Positions 16,253 through 25,784 of a stretch of 54,619 nucleotides of DNA are shown here, in pieces. Location of the stretch: assembly GCA_016870995.1 (NCBI GenBank), contig VFZU01000026.1, positions 1-54,619 on the forward strand. Reading direction: 5' to 3'. Each line of letters opens with the position of its first letter. The first letter of the stretch is position 1. The stretch is from Acidobacteriota bacterium (GTDB taxonomy: Bacteria > Acidobacteriota > Terriglobia > Bryobacterales > Bryobacteraceae). The notes beneath the pieces are model-generated. The model ran no database searches. It was not told where the DNA came from and was given only the letters and a program-made list of their open reading frames with translations. Made by a program: the position numbers and the translations under genes.

Positions 16253-19200
16253 TCAAGCATGCCCCCATTGGGCGAGCTTCTCTTCAAGTGCGGCCAAAAT
16301 CAGCGGTTTGCTCAGAAAGTCATTCATCCCCGCCGCCATACATTGCTCGCGATCTTCCGCCATGGCGCTGGCGGTGATGGCGATGATCGGTAATTTCCCA
16401 AAGTCACCACCAAGAGCCCGCAGTTTTCGCGTGGCCGACAAGCCATCAAGCACTGGCATCTGGCAATCCATGAGAACTAGATCGACGTGGCGAGATTGGG
16501 CCAATGCAATCGCTTCACTGCCATTGCTGACGGTTAAAACCTCGCAACCGAGCCGCAACAACATTCGCTGAAACACCATCTGATTTACGGCGTTGTCTTC
16601 GGCCAGCAGAACCGTTAGCCCGGTCGGCGCTTCCTTCCGGGGTGCGACTGGCTCGGGTGCCGCAACACTCTCGACTGGAGTTTCCAGCGGCAGGTGCACA
16701 CTGAAGCTTGAGCCGTGGCCGAGCTCGCTATCCACTTCAACCGAGCCTCGCATGGCGTCAACAAAGCGGCTGACAATGGCCAGGCCCAGCCCGGTACCGC
16801 CGAAGCGCCGCGTTGTCGAAGAATCAGCCTGTACAAATGGGTCAAACAGAGTCGGAATCCGGTCGGCTGCAATGCCAATGCCTGTGTCTTCGACATGAAA
16901 GCTAATGCGATCCGGGCTCTGGGTCGCGGTAACTCGAAGTTGAACCTGACCTCGCTCGGTGAATTTGATTGCATTGCCCACAAGGTTGAGAAGAATCTGT
17001 CGGAGGCGCTGCGGGTCGGTCAGAATGGACGGCGGCACATTAGCGTCGATCTCGTAGCGCAAGTCAATTCCATTGGCTTGCGCCTTGGGCTGAAACAGGT
17101 TCACCAGGTTTTCGCACAGGGGTTCGACCGGTGTTGGTGTAGTTTCAAGCGTCAGCCTGCCCGCCTCCACCTTGGAAAGGCTCAAGATGTCATCGACGAT
17201 GCCGATCAAATCTTCGCCAGATTGGCGGATCACAGACACAAGCTTTTGCTGGTCTCCGCCGAGCTCGGATCCCGCGAGCAACTGCACCGCACCCAGAACG
17301 CCATTCATAGGCGTACGGATTTCGTGGCTCATCGTCGCGAGAAACTCCATCTTGGCTTTACTGCCCGCTTGTGCCGCAAGTGTGGCCTGCTCGAGGCTCC
17401 GGGTTCGCTCTTCCACTCGCTGTTCCAGTTCTAGTGTCCGCCTGCGCGCCAGCACTTCCCGCCGCCAAAAGAAGCCAAGTACCAAAGCAAGTAGCCCTAG
17501 CAAAGCTCCCGCACGGACCCAAGCCAGTTGATGATAGTGCGCCTCGATGCGGAAAGGAAACTGCAGAGCAGGCCCGTTCCAGGTATCCACGAGACTCGAG
17601 GTCTGCAGCAGGAATTCATAGTCCCCAGGGGCGAGGTTCGTGTACTGCGCAGTGCGGCTGGGGGCGCAGGCAATCCAGTCCGGATCAAAGCCGATCATCC
17701 GCATCCGGCAAAAATCGCCACCCAGCGGGTCCATGCGAACGGTGCGGAAAAACAACTCGATTCTTTCCGCGCCGGGAGGGATCCGCTGCTCTAGATTGAG
17801 GTCACGCGATACTCCGTCGCTGCGCATTTCGAGAAGGAGCGGCTTAGGCGGAAGAGGAATGCGTTCGAGATCCGATGGCTGGATCGTGACAAGGCCTTGT
17901 AGCCCTGGGAACCACAGTCGCCCCTGTCGGTCGGCCGCACCAGAGGCGGACGTCACCAGGCCAAAGTTGGTTGTGGGAAGCATTTGTTGTTCCCCGTAGC
18001 GCTCCACCATGAGCGTGTTTTTGCCGGTACGAATCGCCTCAAGCGCTTGTGCTCTCGAGAAACGCACGAGCCCGTCTCGCGTCGAGCACCAGATTTTTCC
18101 GTAGCGGTCTTCAACGATATGGAAAATGTGATCGGTATCCAGCAGGGGAGTGGAAGAAAGCAACCGGCGCTCCTGGCTCGAGTACAGATCCAGCCCCTCG
18201 GTTGTTCCTACCCATAGCAGCCCTTCGTGGTCGGCTGCGATGCTATACCAACCCCGGGCGCGGCTGGCGGGTACATTTTCGGCCGGCACATACCCGTTCT
18301 GGCCCAGGCGGAACATCCCTAGATACTGAGACAGAGCGTAGATCGAACCATTTGCGCCCTTGGCCCACTGGCGCAATCGCGCGGGCCCCGTCAGCTTTTC
18401 AGCTACCCACTTGTCCATCTTGCGGGTGATCCGAAAACTCGCGGAGACGTTTGAATAAAGCAGCTTGTCGGTAGCTTCTGAAAACAAACCCGGCAGACTC
18501 CTGAATTTGATCGGCGAAGCCATCGGGAGCAGACGAATGCGAATTGCGTTGACTTCAAAAATCCCTTGTGGCGAGGCGGCAAGAATGCCTCCAGCTGGGT
18601 TGGGATGGATCGCCTGCACGTCCTGCAATGCCTTATCCATCAGCACTTGGCTGACCTTGCCCCCTTCAAATCGCACCAGCCCCTCACCGCGCATACTGGC
18701 CCAGACAAAACCATCTGAATCCGTTGCAACCCCCGTCAGATGACTTTCCGGCAAGCCGTCCTTCTTGGTGTAGCTGCGAAACAAGGGGCTTCCAATGCGA
18801 TATAGGTTGCCCCAACGACCGCCCAGCCAAACGTTGCCGCGTGAGTCCTCCTCGATCACAGTCGGCTTCTCTTCTTGTTGCTCGCCGATCGGGAGGGTTT
18901 CAAACCGCTCGCCACAACGGCGGCTCACCCGGGAATCATGAGTGAACCACAGGCATCCTGCGCGATCCAGGAGCACACCCGAGGTGTCGTCGTCCGTCAT
19001 ACCATCCTTCTTTCCGAAGAACCGGCTGGACTTGCCATCCCATTGCATGACTCCATTTCTGGTTGCGATCCAAACGCTGCCGTCAGGATGGGCGATCATC
19101 CTTCGTGGGGTCCCCTGCAGGGTGACCAGCGGCCTCCAGGCGCTCGACCGGGCATCAAAAGAGTAGAGCACCCGGTCTGTCATTACAGCGTAAAAGCGCT

Positions 19201-19849
19201 CCGTGCTGTTCATGGCCGCCAGCAGAATGAATTTGTCTGCTGGGGCCCGGATCACCACTGATTCCGCAGAGTGTCGGGGTTTCAAATCCTTCGTACGCAG
19301 GGAGCCAGCGCCTGCGACCGGCTCAACCTTCATCGAAGAGATCTGGCTGCGCCGTACGATTCGTATTTCCGCCTTGCCCGGTACAGGCCAAATCGCAAGT
19401 ACGCCGCTGCTCTCCTGGCTCGAATCACCCGGAGCATAAGCCTGAATCTGAAAGTTGGCAAAGGAGCCAAAGCGATCCGGGATTAGTCGAAAGATACAGC
19501 CACTTGCAGAACCTACCCAGATCGTGCCGCCGTCGCCGAGCATCAGCGCCGGCAGGGAATTACTGCTGCAACTGCCCGTCCCCGTGGATCGGAAGGCGTT
19601 GCCCAAGTGGTAAACCTCGGCCCGGCTCACGTCGAAACGAATCAACCCATGGTTCGATGCGAGCCAGACATACCCGTCCGGCGTTGCCAGAATCGCGGTG
19701 AGCGTCTCTTCGGGCATACCGATCTCGGATCCCCAGCGGCGGACCGAAGCGCTGGACAGCGATTCGTCCTTGGAGATTGGCGAGGCCGACAACGCGGCCA
19801 GGAGCAGAATAATTAGCCTTGAGGCGAAACTGCGGACAAGGAAGTCCAC
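16253..19849 (-). CDS. Hybrid sensor histidine kinase with periplasmic propeller (two-component)
   Basis: About 1198 residues from a GTG at 19849. Order: signal/anchor helix (SRLIILLLAALSASPIS), about 650 residues of Reg_prop-type propeller repeats (GYVWLASNHGLIRFD, GSVWIATRNGVMQWD, GNVWLGGRWGNLYRI, GLLWVGTTEGLDLY), a Y_Y_Y domain near 736 (YTNLAPGDYEFLLQ), a membrane helix near 783, HisKA with FLATMSHEIRTPMNG (His about 841), HATPase (NLVGNAIKFTERG, DTGIGI, GTGLGLAI), and a receiver (LLAEDNAVN, LVLMDCQMP with Asp about 1127). There is no AraC-type HTH, so output must pass to another protein. The frame stays open upstream through the tRNA-Arg gene, giving a false N-terminus; a start after the tRNA is required. 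No clear ribosome site marks the GTG. Confidence 0.9.
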   Translation of the reverse strand: MDFLVRSFASRLIILLLAALSASPISKDESLSSASVRRWGSEIGMPEETLTAILATPDGYVWLASNHGLIRFDVSRAEVYHLGNAFRSTGTGSCSSNSLPALMLGDGGTIWVGSASGCIFRLIPDRFGSFANFQIQAYAPGDSSQESSGVLAIWPVPGKAEIRIVRRSQISSMKVEPVAGAGSLRTKDLKPRHSAESVVIRAPADKFILLAAMNSTERFYAVMTDRVLYSFDARSSAWRPLVTLQGTPRRMIAHPDGSVWIATRNGVMQWDGKSSRFFGKKDGMTDDDTSGVLLDRAGCLWFTHDSRVSRRCGERFETLPIGEQQEEKPTVIEEDSRGNVWLGGRWGNLYRIGSPLFRSYTKKDGLPESHLTGVATDSDGFVWASMRGEGLVRFEGGKVSQVLMDKALQDVQAIHPNPAGGILAASPQGIFEVNAIRIRLLPMASPIKFRSLPGLFSEATDKLLYSNVSASFRITRKMDKWVAEKLTGPARLRQWAKGANGSIYALSQYLGMFRLGQNGYVPAENVPASRARGWYSIAADHEGLLWVGTTEGLDLYSSQERRLLSSTPLLDTDHIFHIVEDRYGKIWCSTRDGLVRFSRAQALEAIRTGKNTLMVERYGEQQMLPTTNFGLVTSASGAADRQGRLWFPGLQGLVTIQPSDLERIPLPPKPLLLEMRSDGVSRDLNLEQRIPPGAERIELFFRTVRMDPLGGDFCRMRMIGFDPDWIACAPSRTAQYTNLAPGDYEFLLQTSSLVDTWNGPALQFPFRIEAHYHQLAWVRAGALLGLLALVLGFFWRREVLARRRTLELEQRVEERTRSLEQATLAAQAGSKAKMEFLATMSHEIRTPMNGVLGAVQLLAGSELGGDQQKLVSVIRQSGEDLIGIVDDILSLSKVEAGRLTLETTPTPVEPLCENLVNLFQPKAQANGIDLRYEIDANVPPSILTDPQRLRQILLNLVGNAIKFTERGQVQLRVTATQSPDRISFHVEDTGIGIAADRIPTLFDPFVQADSSTTRRFGGTGLGLAIVSRFVDAMRGSVEVDSELGHGSSFSVHLPLETPVESVAAPEPVAPRKEAPTGLTVLLAEDNAVNQMVFQRMLLRLGCEVLTVSNGSEAIALAQSRHVDLVLMDCQMPVLDGLSATRKLRALGGDFGKLPIIAITASAMAEDREQCMAAGMNDFLSKPLILAALEEKLAQWGHA

Positions 19850-19892
19850 TTTAAGATTATCGACCAATTTTATAAAAATACGAGGAAGGAGA

Positions 19893-19969
<77 letters not shown>

Positions 19970-19996
19970 ATCAATCATAGGCTACCAAATGAAAAT

Positions 19997-20027
19997 GGCC
20001 CCGGGCAATCTGCCGGGGCCTTTTGTT
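19997..20027 (-). terminator. Terminator of the TonB receptor gene (bidirectional hairpin)
   Basis: 8-bp GC stem GGCCCCGG (19997-20004) / CCGGGGCC (20013-20020) with an 8-nt loop. On the minus strand it follows the receptor stop by about 20 bp and is trailed by ATTTTCATTT; on the plus strand it is trailed by TTTTGTTT. Confidence 0.8.
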
Positions 20028-20041
20028 TCGAATCGGTTGAT

Positions 20042-23000
20042 TTAGAACCGGTAGTACAGACTGAACTGCATCACCCGGCGGCCAGACTGCGTGCCAGTGA
20101 TTCGACCGAAGTTGGTTCCATTGATGCCGTAGCCGGGGACGTCGAAGCTCACCGAGTTGGTGAAGTTGAACATCTCGGCCCGGAAGTCCATGTACTGCTT
20201 CTCGCGAACGTCAAACCGCTTCTGGATGGCAATGTCGGCGTTCTTGAAGATCGGGCCATCAAACACTCGGCGGCCGAGGCTGCCAAGCTGTCCGACGCCA
20301 GGGTTGAAGAATGCCTGGTTGGCGGCCGGGGTGCGGCCTTCGAGCGCTGTGCCCCGCGTGTCGGAAGCAATCAGCGCAGGCGCAAAGTAGTAAGGACCAT
20401 CACCCTCGATGCGGAGACGCATCAGGGATTCCAACTGCGGTACGGTGAGGTTGGTATTCACCGTATTCAGACCCGAACGGCCAGCACGGTTCAGTGTGCC
20501 ACGGCCGCTAGTCAGGCTGAATGGCGAGCCCGAGTTCACCGTCACGAAGGTGCTGAGCGTCCATCCGCCCACAATGAAGTTGCCATACTTGCCGGCGTCG
20601 AGCTTATGGCCCTTGCCGATCGGGATGTCCCAGGCGCTATTCAACTTGAACTGCTGGCGCAGGTCAAACGGAGTCCGCGAATACTCGATGGCAGCATTGT
20701 TGATGTCGAGAAACGGCTCGAATCGGGCCTGCGCATCGCCAGCGGCGTCGCTCAGGTTCTTCGACCAAACGTAGTTCGCCTGGAAGTAGAAGCCGCGTGC
20801 ATAGCGACGTGTGTAGTCGATTTGAAGACCGTGGTAGCTCGCGTTGGAGTAGTTGGTCATCATGTTCGTGCCGAGGGCGTTCTGATTGCGGTAGAAATTC
20901 ACTGCGCCATTCAGCCCATTGATCTGATACGTGTTGCCCAACTCGCCCAATTCGCCACGCTCGATGATGCCGCGAATGGTTGCGTTGGCCAGCAAGCCCT
21001 GGCTGGGCAGCGAGTTGAAGAACGGCGTGGGCTGGCTGCCCGGGATCGATGCATTGAACAACGGATTAAACGTCCCGGTGGCGGCACGAGCCAATTCACC
21101 ATTGCGGCGGGCGCGCTCGAAATCCTCGCGGTAGCCGGGGATATCAATGCGTACCTGATTGTAGTCGAACGCACGGAACTGTTTGGTGCCGCGGTTCCCT
21201 ACGTAGCGTACTTCGATGATGCCCTTGGCAATCTCGCGTTGAATACCGGCTGACCACTGCTGCACGTAAGGGGTGACCAGCGAGGGGTCCGGGATACCGA
21301 TAGCTGCCTGTGAGTTCACTGCATAGTTGTCCGCGTAGGTGCGCGGCACCCGGAATGTGGGGGTCGCCACAGGCGGCAGGCTCGAGGCGCGAGCCACCAG
21401 ATTGTTGTTGGTGACGCCCTGTTGCAAGCCGGCGTTGGTTGCAATGCTGTTGTCGGTGGAGCGGACGAACTCGTCATTGGCGAAGTTCACGCTGTAGCCG
21501 GCACGGAAACTCGTCTTGCCGTCGCCAAAGATGTCATAGGCGACGCCGATGTTCGGTGCGAAGTTATTGAAGTCCTTCTTGTACCAATTCCGGCCAACCG
21601 CCCTGCCGGCAAAGTCCAGCGTACCCACCGGATTCAGTAGGGCCGCGATCGCCGATTGCCCATTCAGCAAGGGAAGCAGCGCAAGGCCATTCGACTCATC
21701 CACAGGCGTGAAGTAGTCCCAACGCAACCCAGCCGTGATCGACAGCCGACGGCTCGCCTTCCACTTGTCCTGGAAGTAAAGCGCATAGTTATCGTTGGTG
21801 AAGTTGCGAACATTGGCTTGATTCGGGAGGAAGCCGCTCTGGCGATCCTTCACGTTGAAGGTCAAGTTCGAATTCGCGATCAGGCCGGCATGCAGCGAAA
21901 GCAGAGCATTGGCGGTACCGAGGTCGGCCGCGCTGATGCCCGGCAACGCCGCGTTGATGTTGATCGGGTTGGCGGCGCTGATTCCCATACCGTAAGTGGC
22001 AGTGATGCCCGCGTCGTTGAACGACTCAACGCGAATGAACTGACTCTGGAAGCCGAACTGCAGCGTATGGCGCCCTTTGGACCAGGTGGCGTTGTTCTGC
22101 AGGTTGTAAGTATTGGTATTGCGGCCCTGGCGGCGGAACGTGTTCACTGGGTTATTCACCAGCGTCGGAGCAATAATCGGGCTGGAAAAATCGTCGCTCG
22201 TGTTGAACGGTGCAGGCGCCAGATTGTAGCCACCGCGCAATTCGTTCGTCAAAGTTGCGCTGGGGCTCCAGCGGTGGCTGAGCGAAAGCAGCTTCGTAGC
22301 ACCGCTGTTGGTAACCGTCGGCGTCGTGACGAAATTGTTCATCAGGTCAGGACGATCCAGGATGTCGCGATTCCAGGTATAGGTGCCAGCAAAGGCATGC
22401 TTGCTCGAAAGGATGTAGTCGACCTTGCCGAGCACGTTGTCGCGAGTGCGGTTGTTACGAATGTTAAACGTAATGCCGCCGGTGTTGAGCCCGTCCCCAA
22501 CGTCGCTGCGGTTAATGGCTTCCGCCCCGGGAACCGCCGAAATGATCTGTGCGGCGCGCGGATCGGCCGTCAGGTTAGCTGCAGTCAGCACATTTACCTG
22601 ACGCAGTGCCCCACCGCTATCGCGATAGGTCATGATGCCGCGACGTGCGTCAGCCCGCAACAGCGCGCGCGTGGCGCTCGCCTGCTGGCGGGTCCGCAGC
22701 GCTTCGTAGTTCGTGTAGAAAAACAGCTTGTCCTTCTTGATCGGGCCCCCAATGGAGCCGCCGAACTGATTCTGATTCAAGAATGGGCGCTTAACGCCGT
22801 TACGGTTGTTGAACCAGGTGTTCGCGCTGGCGATGTTGTTCCGGTTCAGCCACACCGCACTGCCATGAAACTGATTTGTGCCCGACGGCGTGGTGAGGTT
22901 GATCTGCGCGGCGCCGTTACCCAGTGCGGGGTTTGAGTTCGATGTCACCAGGGTCGCTTCCGCCACCTGGTCGAGCAACAGCAGATTGGGCTGATAGTCG

Positions 23001-23596
23001 AGCGTATTGGTGCGGATGAAATTGTCCTGGATGTTGATGCCGTCGAGGGTGATGTTCGAAAACGACGGGCGAAGGCCGTTGATCGTCGTGTTGGTGCGGG
23101 CATTCGACGTCACACCAGCTTGTGTCTGCAACAGGCCCAGTGGGCTGCGGTTCAGCGAGGGTAGCAGGCGCAATTGTGCGTTCGTGACCGTGGTCGATAC
23201 TTCTGCCGAGGCCGTTTGCACCACAGCCGATTCCGCCGAGACTTCGATGGTCTCAGCAGTCGCCGAGAGTTCAAGCTTGATGATCTTCAGCGCGAGCTCG
23301 GCACTGGTGTCCACCTTAAGGTTGCGGATAATTGAAGTACGAAAACCTTTGGAGGAGACTTGCAGAAAATAGGTCTCCGGGCGAACGCCAGCCATGACGA
23401 AGTCGCCATTGGCGTTAGTTTCGGCCTTGATAACGGGCGTCGTGCCACCAGCCAGAAAGAGCTCAACAGCAGCCCCTGGGATCGAAGACCCTGAGGGGTC
23501 GGTGACGGTGCCCGAGATGCGGCCCGAGGTCTGACTAAAGAGCGAGAGCGTGCATGCTAAGGCACACACGAGCAGATTGTGTAATCGAAAATTCAT
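20042..23596 (-). CDS. TonB-dependent receptor, Oar-like, with carboxypeptidase-regulatory domain
   Basis: 1184 residues, complete. Signal peptide MNFRLHNLLVCALACTLSLF; then a CarboxypepD_reg/CNA-B-like domain (RISGTVTDPSGSSIPGAAVE); a plug region (QTQAGVTSNARTNTTINGL, SFSNITLDGINIQDN); and a long beta-barrel ending in aromatic FSLYYRF, as outer-membrane barrels do. No classical TonB box is obvious. This is the large Oar/SusC-like receptor class expanded in Acidobacteria, thought to import oligosaccharides or other large substrates with TonB energy. AAGG lies shortly before the ATG. It follows a MerR/TPR regulator gene by 69 bp on the same strand and ends in a strong terminator. Confidence 0.93.
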   Translation of the reverse strand: MNFRLHNLLVCALACTLSLFSQTSGRISGTVTDPSGSSIPGAAVELFLAGGTTPVIKAETNANGDFVMAGVRPETYFLQVSSKGFRTSIIRNLKVDTSAELALKIIKLELSATAETIEVSAESAVVQTASAEVSTTVTNAQLRLLPSLNRSPLGLLQTQAGVTSNARTNTTINGLRPSFSNITLDGINIQDNFIRTNTLDYQPNLLLLDQVAEATLVTSNSNPALGNGAAQINLTTPSGTNQFHGSAVWLNRNNIASANTWFNNRNGVKRPFLNQNQFGGSIGGPIKKDKLFFYTNYEALRTRQQASATRALLRADARRGIMTYRDSGGALRQVNVLTAANLTADPRAAQIISAVPGAEAINRSDVGDGLNTGGITFNIRNNRTRDNVLGKVDYILSSKHAFAGTYTWNRDILDRPDLMNNFVTTPTVTNSGATKLLSLSHRWSPSATLTNELRGGYNLAPAPFNTSDDFSSPIIAPTLVNNPVNTFRRQGRNTNTYNLQNNATWSKGRHTLQFGFQSQFIRVESFNDAGITATYGMGISAANPININAALPGISAADLGTANALLSLHAGLIANSNLTFNVKDRQSGFLPNQANVRNFTNDNYALYFQDKWKASRRLSITAGLRWDYFTPVDESNGLALLPLLNGQSAIAALLNPVGTLDFAGRAVGRNWYKKDFNNFAPNIGVAYDIFGDGKTSFRAGYSVNFANDEFVRSTDNSIATNAGLQQGVTNNNLVARASSLPPVATPTFRVPRTYADNYAVNSQAAIGIPDPSLVTPYVQQWSAGIQREIAKGIIEVRYVGNRGTKQFRAFDYNQVRIDIPGYREDFERARRNGELARAATGTFNPLFNASIPGSQPTPFFNSLPSQGLLANATIRGIIERGELGELGNTYQINGLNGAVNFYRNQNALGTNMMTNYSNASYHGLQIDYTRRYARGFYFQANYVWSKNLSDAAGDAQARFEPFLDINNAAIEYSRTPFDLRQQFKLNSAWDIPIGKGHKLDAGKYGNFIVGGWTLSTFVTVNSGSPFSLTSGRGTLNRAGRSGLNTVNTNLTVPQLESLMRLRIEGDGPYYFAPALIASDTRGTALEGRTPAANQAFFNPGVGQLGSLGRRVFDGPIFKNADIAIQKRFDVREKQYMDFRAEMFNFTNSVSFDVPGYGINGTNFGRITGTQSGRRVMQFSLYYRF

Positions 23597-23647
23597 AGTC
23601 CTTTTCCCTTGAAGAGTGTCGCTAGTTTATCATGACGATTGGGATAA

Positions 23648-23660
23648 TAAGAACTTCTTA
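23648..23660. promoter_or_regulatory. Palindrome upstream of the TonB receptor, possible operator
   Basis: TAAGAACTTCTTA is a perfect 13-bp inverted repeat (6-bp arms around one C) in the 69-bp gap between the MerR/TPR gene and the receptor. Position and symmetry would suit an operator, perhaps for the MerR-type protein encoded next door. Pattern only. Confidence 0.3.
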
Positions 23661-23665
23661 AGGGA

Positions 23666-24637
23666 CTAGGCGGTGCCGGATTGGTTTGAGCTGGATTTGG
23701 CCACTACAAGTGCCGCGCTCTTGAGCTTTGCCATTTCGCGCTTCGCGATCTGCGCCCATTGGCTATTGGCGTCCAGCGCTAGATACGACTTCCAATGCCG
23801 CATTGCTTCCATTGCCCGGCCACGGGTCTGGAACAATAAGGCGAGGTTATAGTGGGCATCGGCGTAATTGGATTGAATGTCGATGGCCTTCTTATAGTGG
23901 TTGATGGCGAGCGACGTTCTCCCCAGCTCCTCATGCAGGTTCGCGAGGTTGAAGTGAGCCAGCGCGTAAGTAGCATCTGCCTCGATGGCACGCGTGTAAA
24001 ACTTCTCCGACTCGCGCCACTTCCTTGCGTTGTAGAAGATCGTGCCGATATTCACCAGCGCACCAGCCATGGCGGGGTTTAACTCGAGCGCCTTTTCATA
24101 GGCCGCAATGGCCTCCCTTTTGTCCGCTCCCGTTTGCTCCAGTTCCAGACCCTTTTGAAACCAGTTTTCCGCGTCGGCCCGATTGCGGCGGGCTGCGGCG
24201 GCGTCCGTGCGATGGCTAGGGAAGCTCAGCAGCCGCTTCAGTTCCGCCTGGTCGAAGTCGAACAGCAATTGTCCGCTCAACGCTTCCATCCGTTTGCCTT
24301 CGGTCTGCACGCGAATGCGCTTGCCTTCGACGTAGACGCGTAGTTCAGTCAGCGGGTTCTTCTTGCCAGCCAGCTTGCTCCGCACACTCGCGAAGACCGC
24401 CTGCATTTTCGTCGAAGAAACTCCCAGTTCCTTGAGCCTTGCAAGCACCCGAAGCTCAAGCAGGTCTTCAAACGAGTATTGCTCCCGCGGCTCGAGCAAA
24501 CACTGTTTCTCCCATGACACAACCTGCCGCGCCGACAGCTCGCAATGGCGCAGCGCCTGGGCCTTCGTCCAGGTCTCTTTTTTAGCTTGATTTTTTTGAG
24601 CTGGCTTGGCCGCCACGACTGGATGCGAGTTTAACAC
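23666..24637 (-). CDS. MerR-type HTH fused to TPR repeats
   Basis: 323 residues, cytoplasmic. Residues of about 22-95 look like a MerR winged helix: WTKAQALRHCELSARQVVSW, then YSFEDLLELRVLARLKELGV and a helix down to residue 95. Residues of about 150-300 are TPR repeats (AAYEKALELNPAMAGALVNI, FYTRAIEADATYALAHFNLA, HYKKAIDIQSNYADAHYNLA). The start is GTG 24637. A MerR DNA-binding head with a TPR tail suggests regulation by protein-protein contacts rather than a metal or drug. It lies between the isomerase-like gene (33 bp) and the TonB receptor (69 bp), all leftward, so it may control the receptor. Target unproven. Confidence 0.78.
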   Translation of the reverse strand: MLNSHPVVAAKPAQKNQAKKETWTKAQALRHCELSARQVVSWEKQCLLEPREQYSFEDLLELRVLARLKELGVSSTKMQAVFASVRSKLAGKKNPLTELRVYVEGKRIRVQTEGKRMEALSGQLLFDFDQAELKRLLSFPSHRTDAAAARRNRADAENWFQKGLELEQTGADKREAIAAYEKALELNPAMAGALVNIGTIFYNARKWRESEKFYTRAIEADATYALAHFNLANLHEELGRTSLAINHYKKAIDIQSNYADAHYNLALLFQTRGRAMEAMRHWKSYLALDANSQWAQIAKREMAKLKSAALVVAKSSSNQSGTA

Positions 24638-24670
24638 GCCAATCCAGTCGCGGCGCTTATTTGTAGTTGG

Positions 24671-25732
24671 TTAGAGGCCCATGATGCGGCGATTGCGGGC
24701 GGCGTCCGTAGCAGCTCCCGCGAAATCGTCGAAGGCCTTGGTCGGCACGCTGATCAAATGTGATGCGATGAAGGGCGCTCCTTCGGCTGCTCCCTGCACA
24801 CTGTCCTTGAAGCAGCATTCCCACTCAAGCACGGCCCAGCCCTTATAGCCTGCCGCGGTCATGCGCGAGAACACCTGCTTAAAGTCCACCTGGCCATCGC
24901 CGAGCGAACGGAACCGGCCCGGCCGCTGCGTCCAGCCCTGATAGCCGCCATACACGCCAGCCTTGGCCGACGGACGGAATTCGGCATCCTTCACATGGAA
25001 TGCCTTGATGCGCGAAGCATATTCGTCAATGAACCCAACGTAGTCGAGGCACTGCAGAATAAAGTGCGACGGGTCGTAGTTGATATTCACTCGCGGGTGA
25101 TTGCCCGTGGCTTCGAGGAACATCTCAAAGGTGGCACCGTCATAAAGGTCTTCGCCGGGATGCAGCTCATAGGCGATATCAACACCATGCTTGTCGGCAA
25201 AGTTGAGAATTGGCAGCCAGCGCGTGGCCAGATCTTTGAAGCCTTCTTCCACAAGGCCCGCCGGCCGCTGCGGCCAGGGGTAAAGAAAGGGCCACAGCAA
25301 AGCACCCGAGAACGAAGGCGACACGGTCAACCCCATGTTGGCGCTGGCCTGAATCACATACATCATCTGCTGGATCGCCCACTCGCTGCGGGCCTTCGGG
25401 TTGCCACGCACTTCTGGTGCCGCGAATCCATCAAACAATTCGTCGTAGGCCGGGTGCGAGGCTACCAATTGGCCTTGCAGGTGGCTGGCGAGTTCGGTCA
25501 CCACCAGACCGTTCGTCTGGCCTTTGATTTCGTCGCAGTACGTCTTGGATTCGGCGGCCTTCTTGATGTCGAGAATCCGGCCATCCCAACTGGGCAGCTG
25601 GATGCCCTTGTAGCCGAAATTCTTCATGTAAGCCGAAATGTCGGGCAGGTTATTGAAGGGGGCGGCGTCGCCCATGAACTGGGCCAGAAAGATTGCCGGG
25701 CCCTGGATCTGAGTTGTAAAAGACTGTGCCAT
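24671..25732 (-). CDS. Sugar phosphate isomerase/epimerase-like TIM barrel (AP endonuclease 2 family)
   Basis: 353 residues, no signal peptide. MGDAAPFNNLPDISAYMKNF and GYKGIQLPSWDGRI open the barrel; metal-ligand segments typical of xylose-isomerase-like barrels follow: YELHPGEDLYDG (Glu, His), NINYDPSHFILQ (Asp, His), FHVKDAEF (His, Asp) and AVLEWECCF (Glu). These proteins isomerise or epimerise sugars and polyols such as inosose. It is probably cotranscribed with the MerR/TPR gene and perhaps with the TonB receptor downstream, which would join uptake and catabolism of one carbohydrate. Substrate unknown. Confidence 0.85.
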   Translation of the reverse strand: MAQSFTTQIQGPAIFLAQFMGDAAPFNNLPDISAYMKNFGYKGIQLPSWDGRILDIKKAAESKTYCDEIKGQTNGLVVTELASHLQGQLVASHPAYDELFDGFAAPEVRGNPKARSEWAIQQMMYVIQASANMGLTVSPSFSGALLWPFLYPWPQRPAGLVEEGFKDLATRWLPILNFADKHGVDIAYELHPGEDLYDGATFEMFLEATGNHPRVNINYDPSHFILQCLDYVGFIDEYASRIKAFHVKDAEFRPSAKAGVYGGYQGWTQRPGRFRSLGDGQVDFKQVFSRMTAAGYKGWAVLEWECCFKDSVQGAAEGAPFIASHLISVPTKAFDDFAGAATDAARNRRIMGL

Positions 25733-25754
25733 ATTCGCTATCCATCCTATGCTG

Positions 25755-25784
25755 TGGACAACGGCGTGTCGAGCTTGCTATACT
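25755..25784 (+). promoter_or_regulatory. Predicted promoter of rpmH, with DnaA-box-like overlap
   Basis: TGGACA (25755-25760), 18-bp spacer, TATACT (25779-25784), with TG one base before the -10 (extended -10). The start point would be near 25791, about 83 bases before rpmH. The -35 box lies inside TGTGGACAA (25753-25761), the complement of TTGTCCACA, which resembles the DnaA box used in some high-GC bacteria. Only one such box is seen. Confidence 0.55.

Noticed and set aside
21656-22936. A 426-codon frame antisense to the intact TonB receptor
   Set aside because: No ribosome site or recognisable domain, and the receptor on the other strand is complete.
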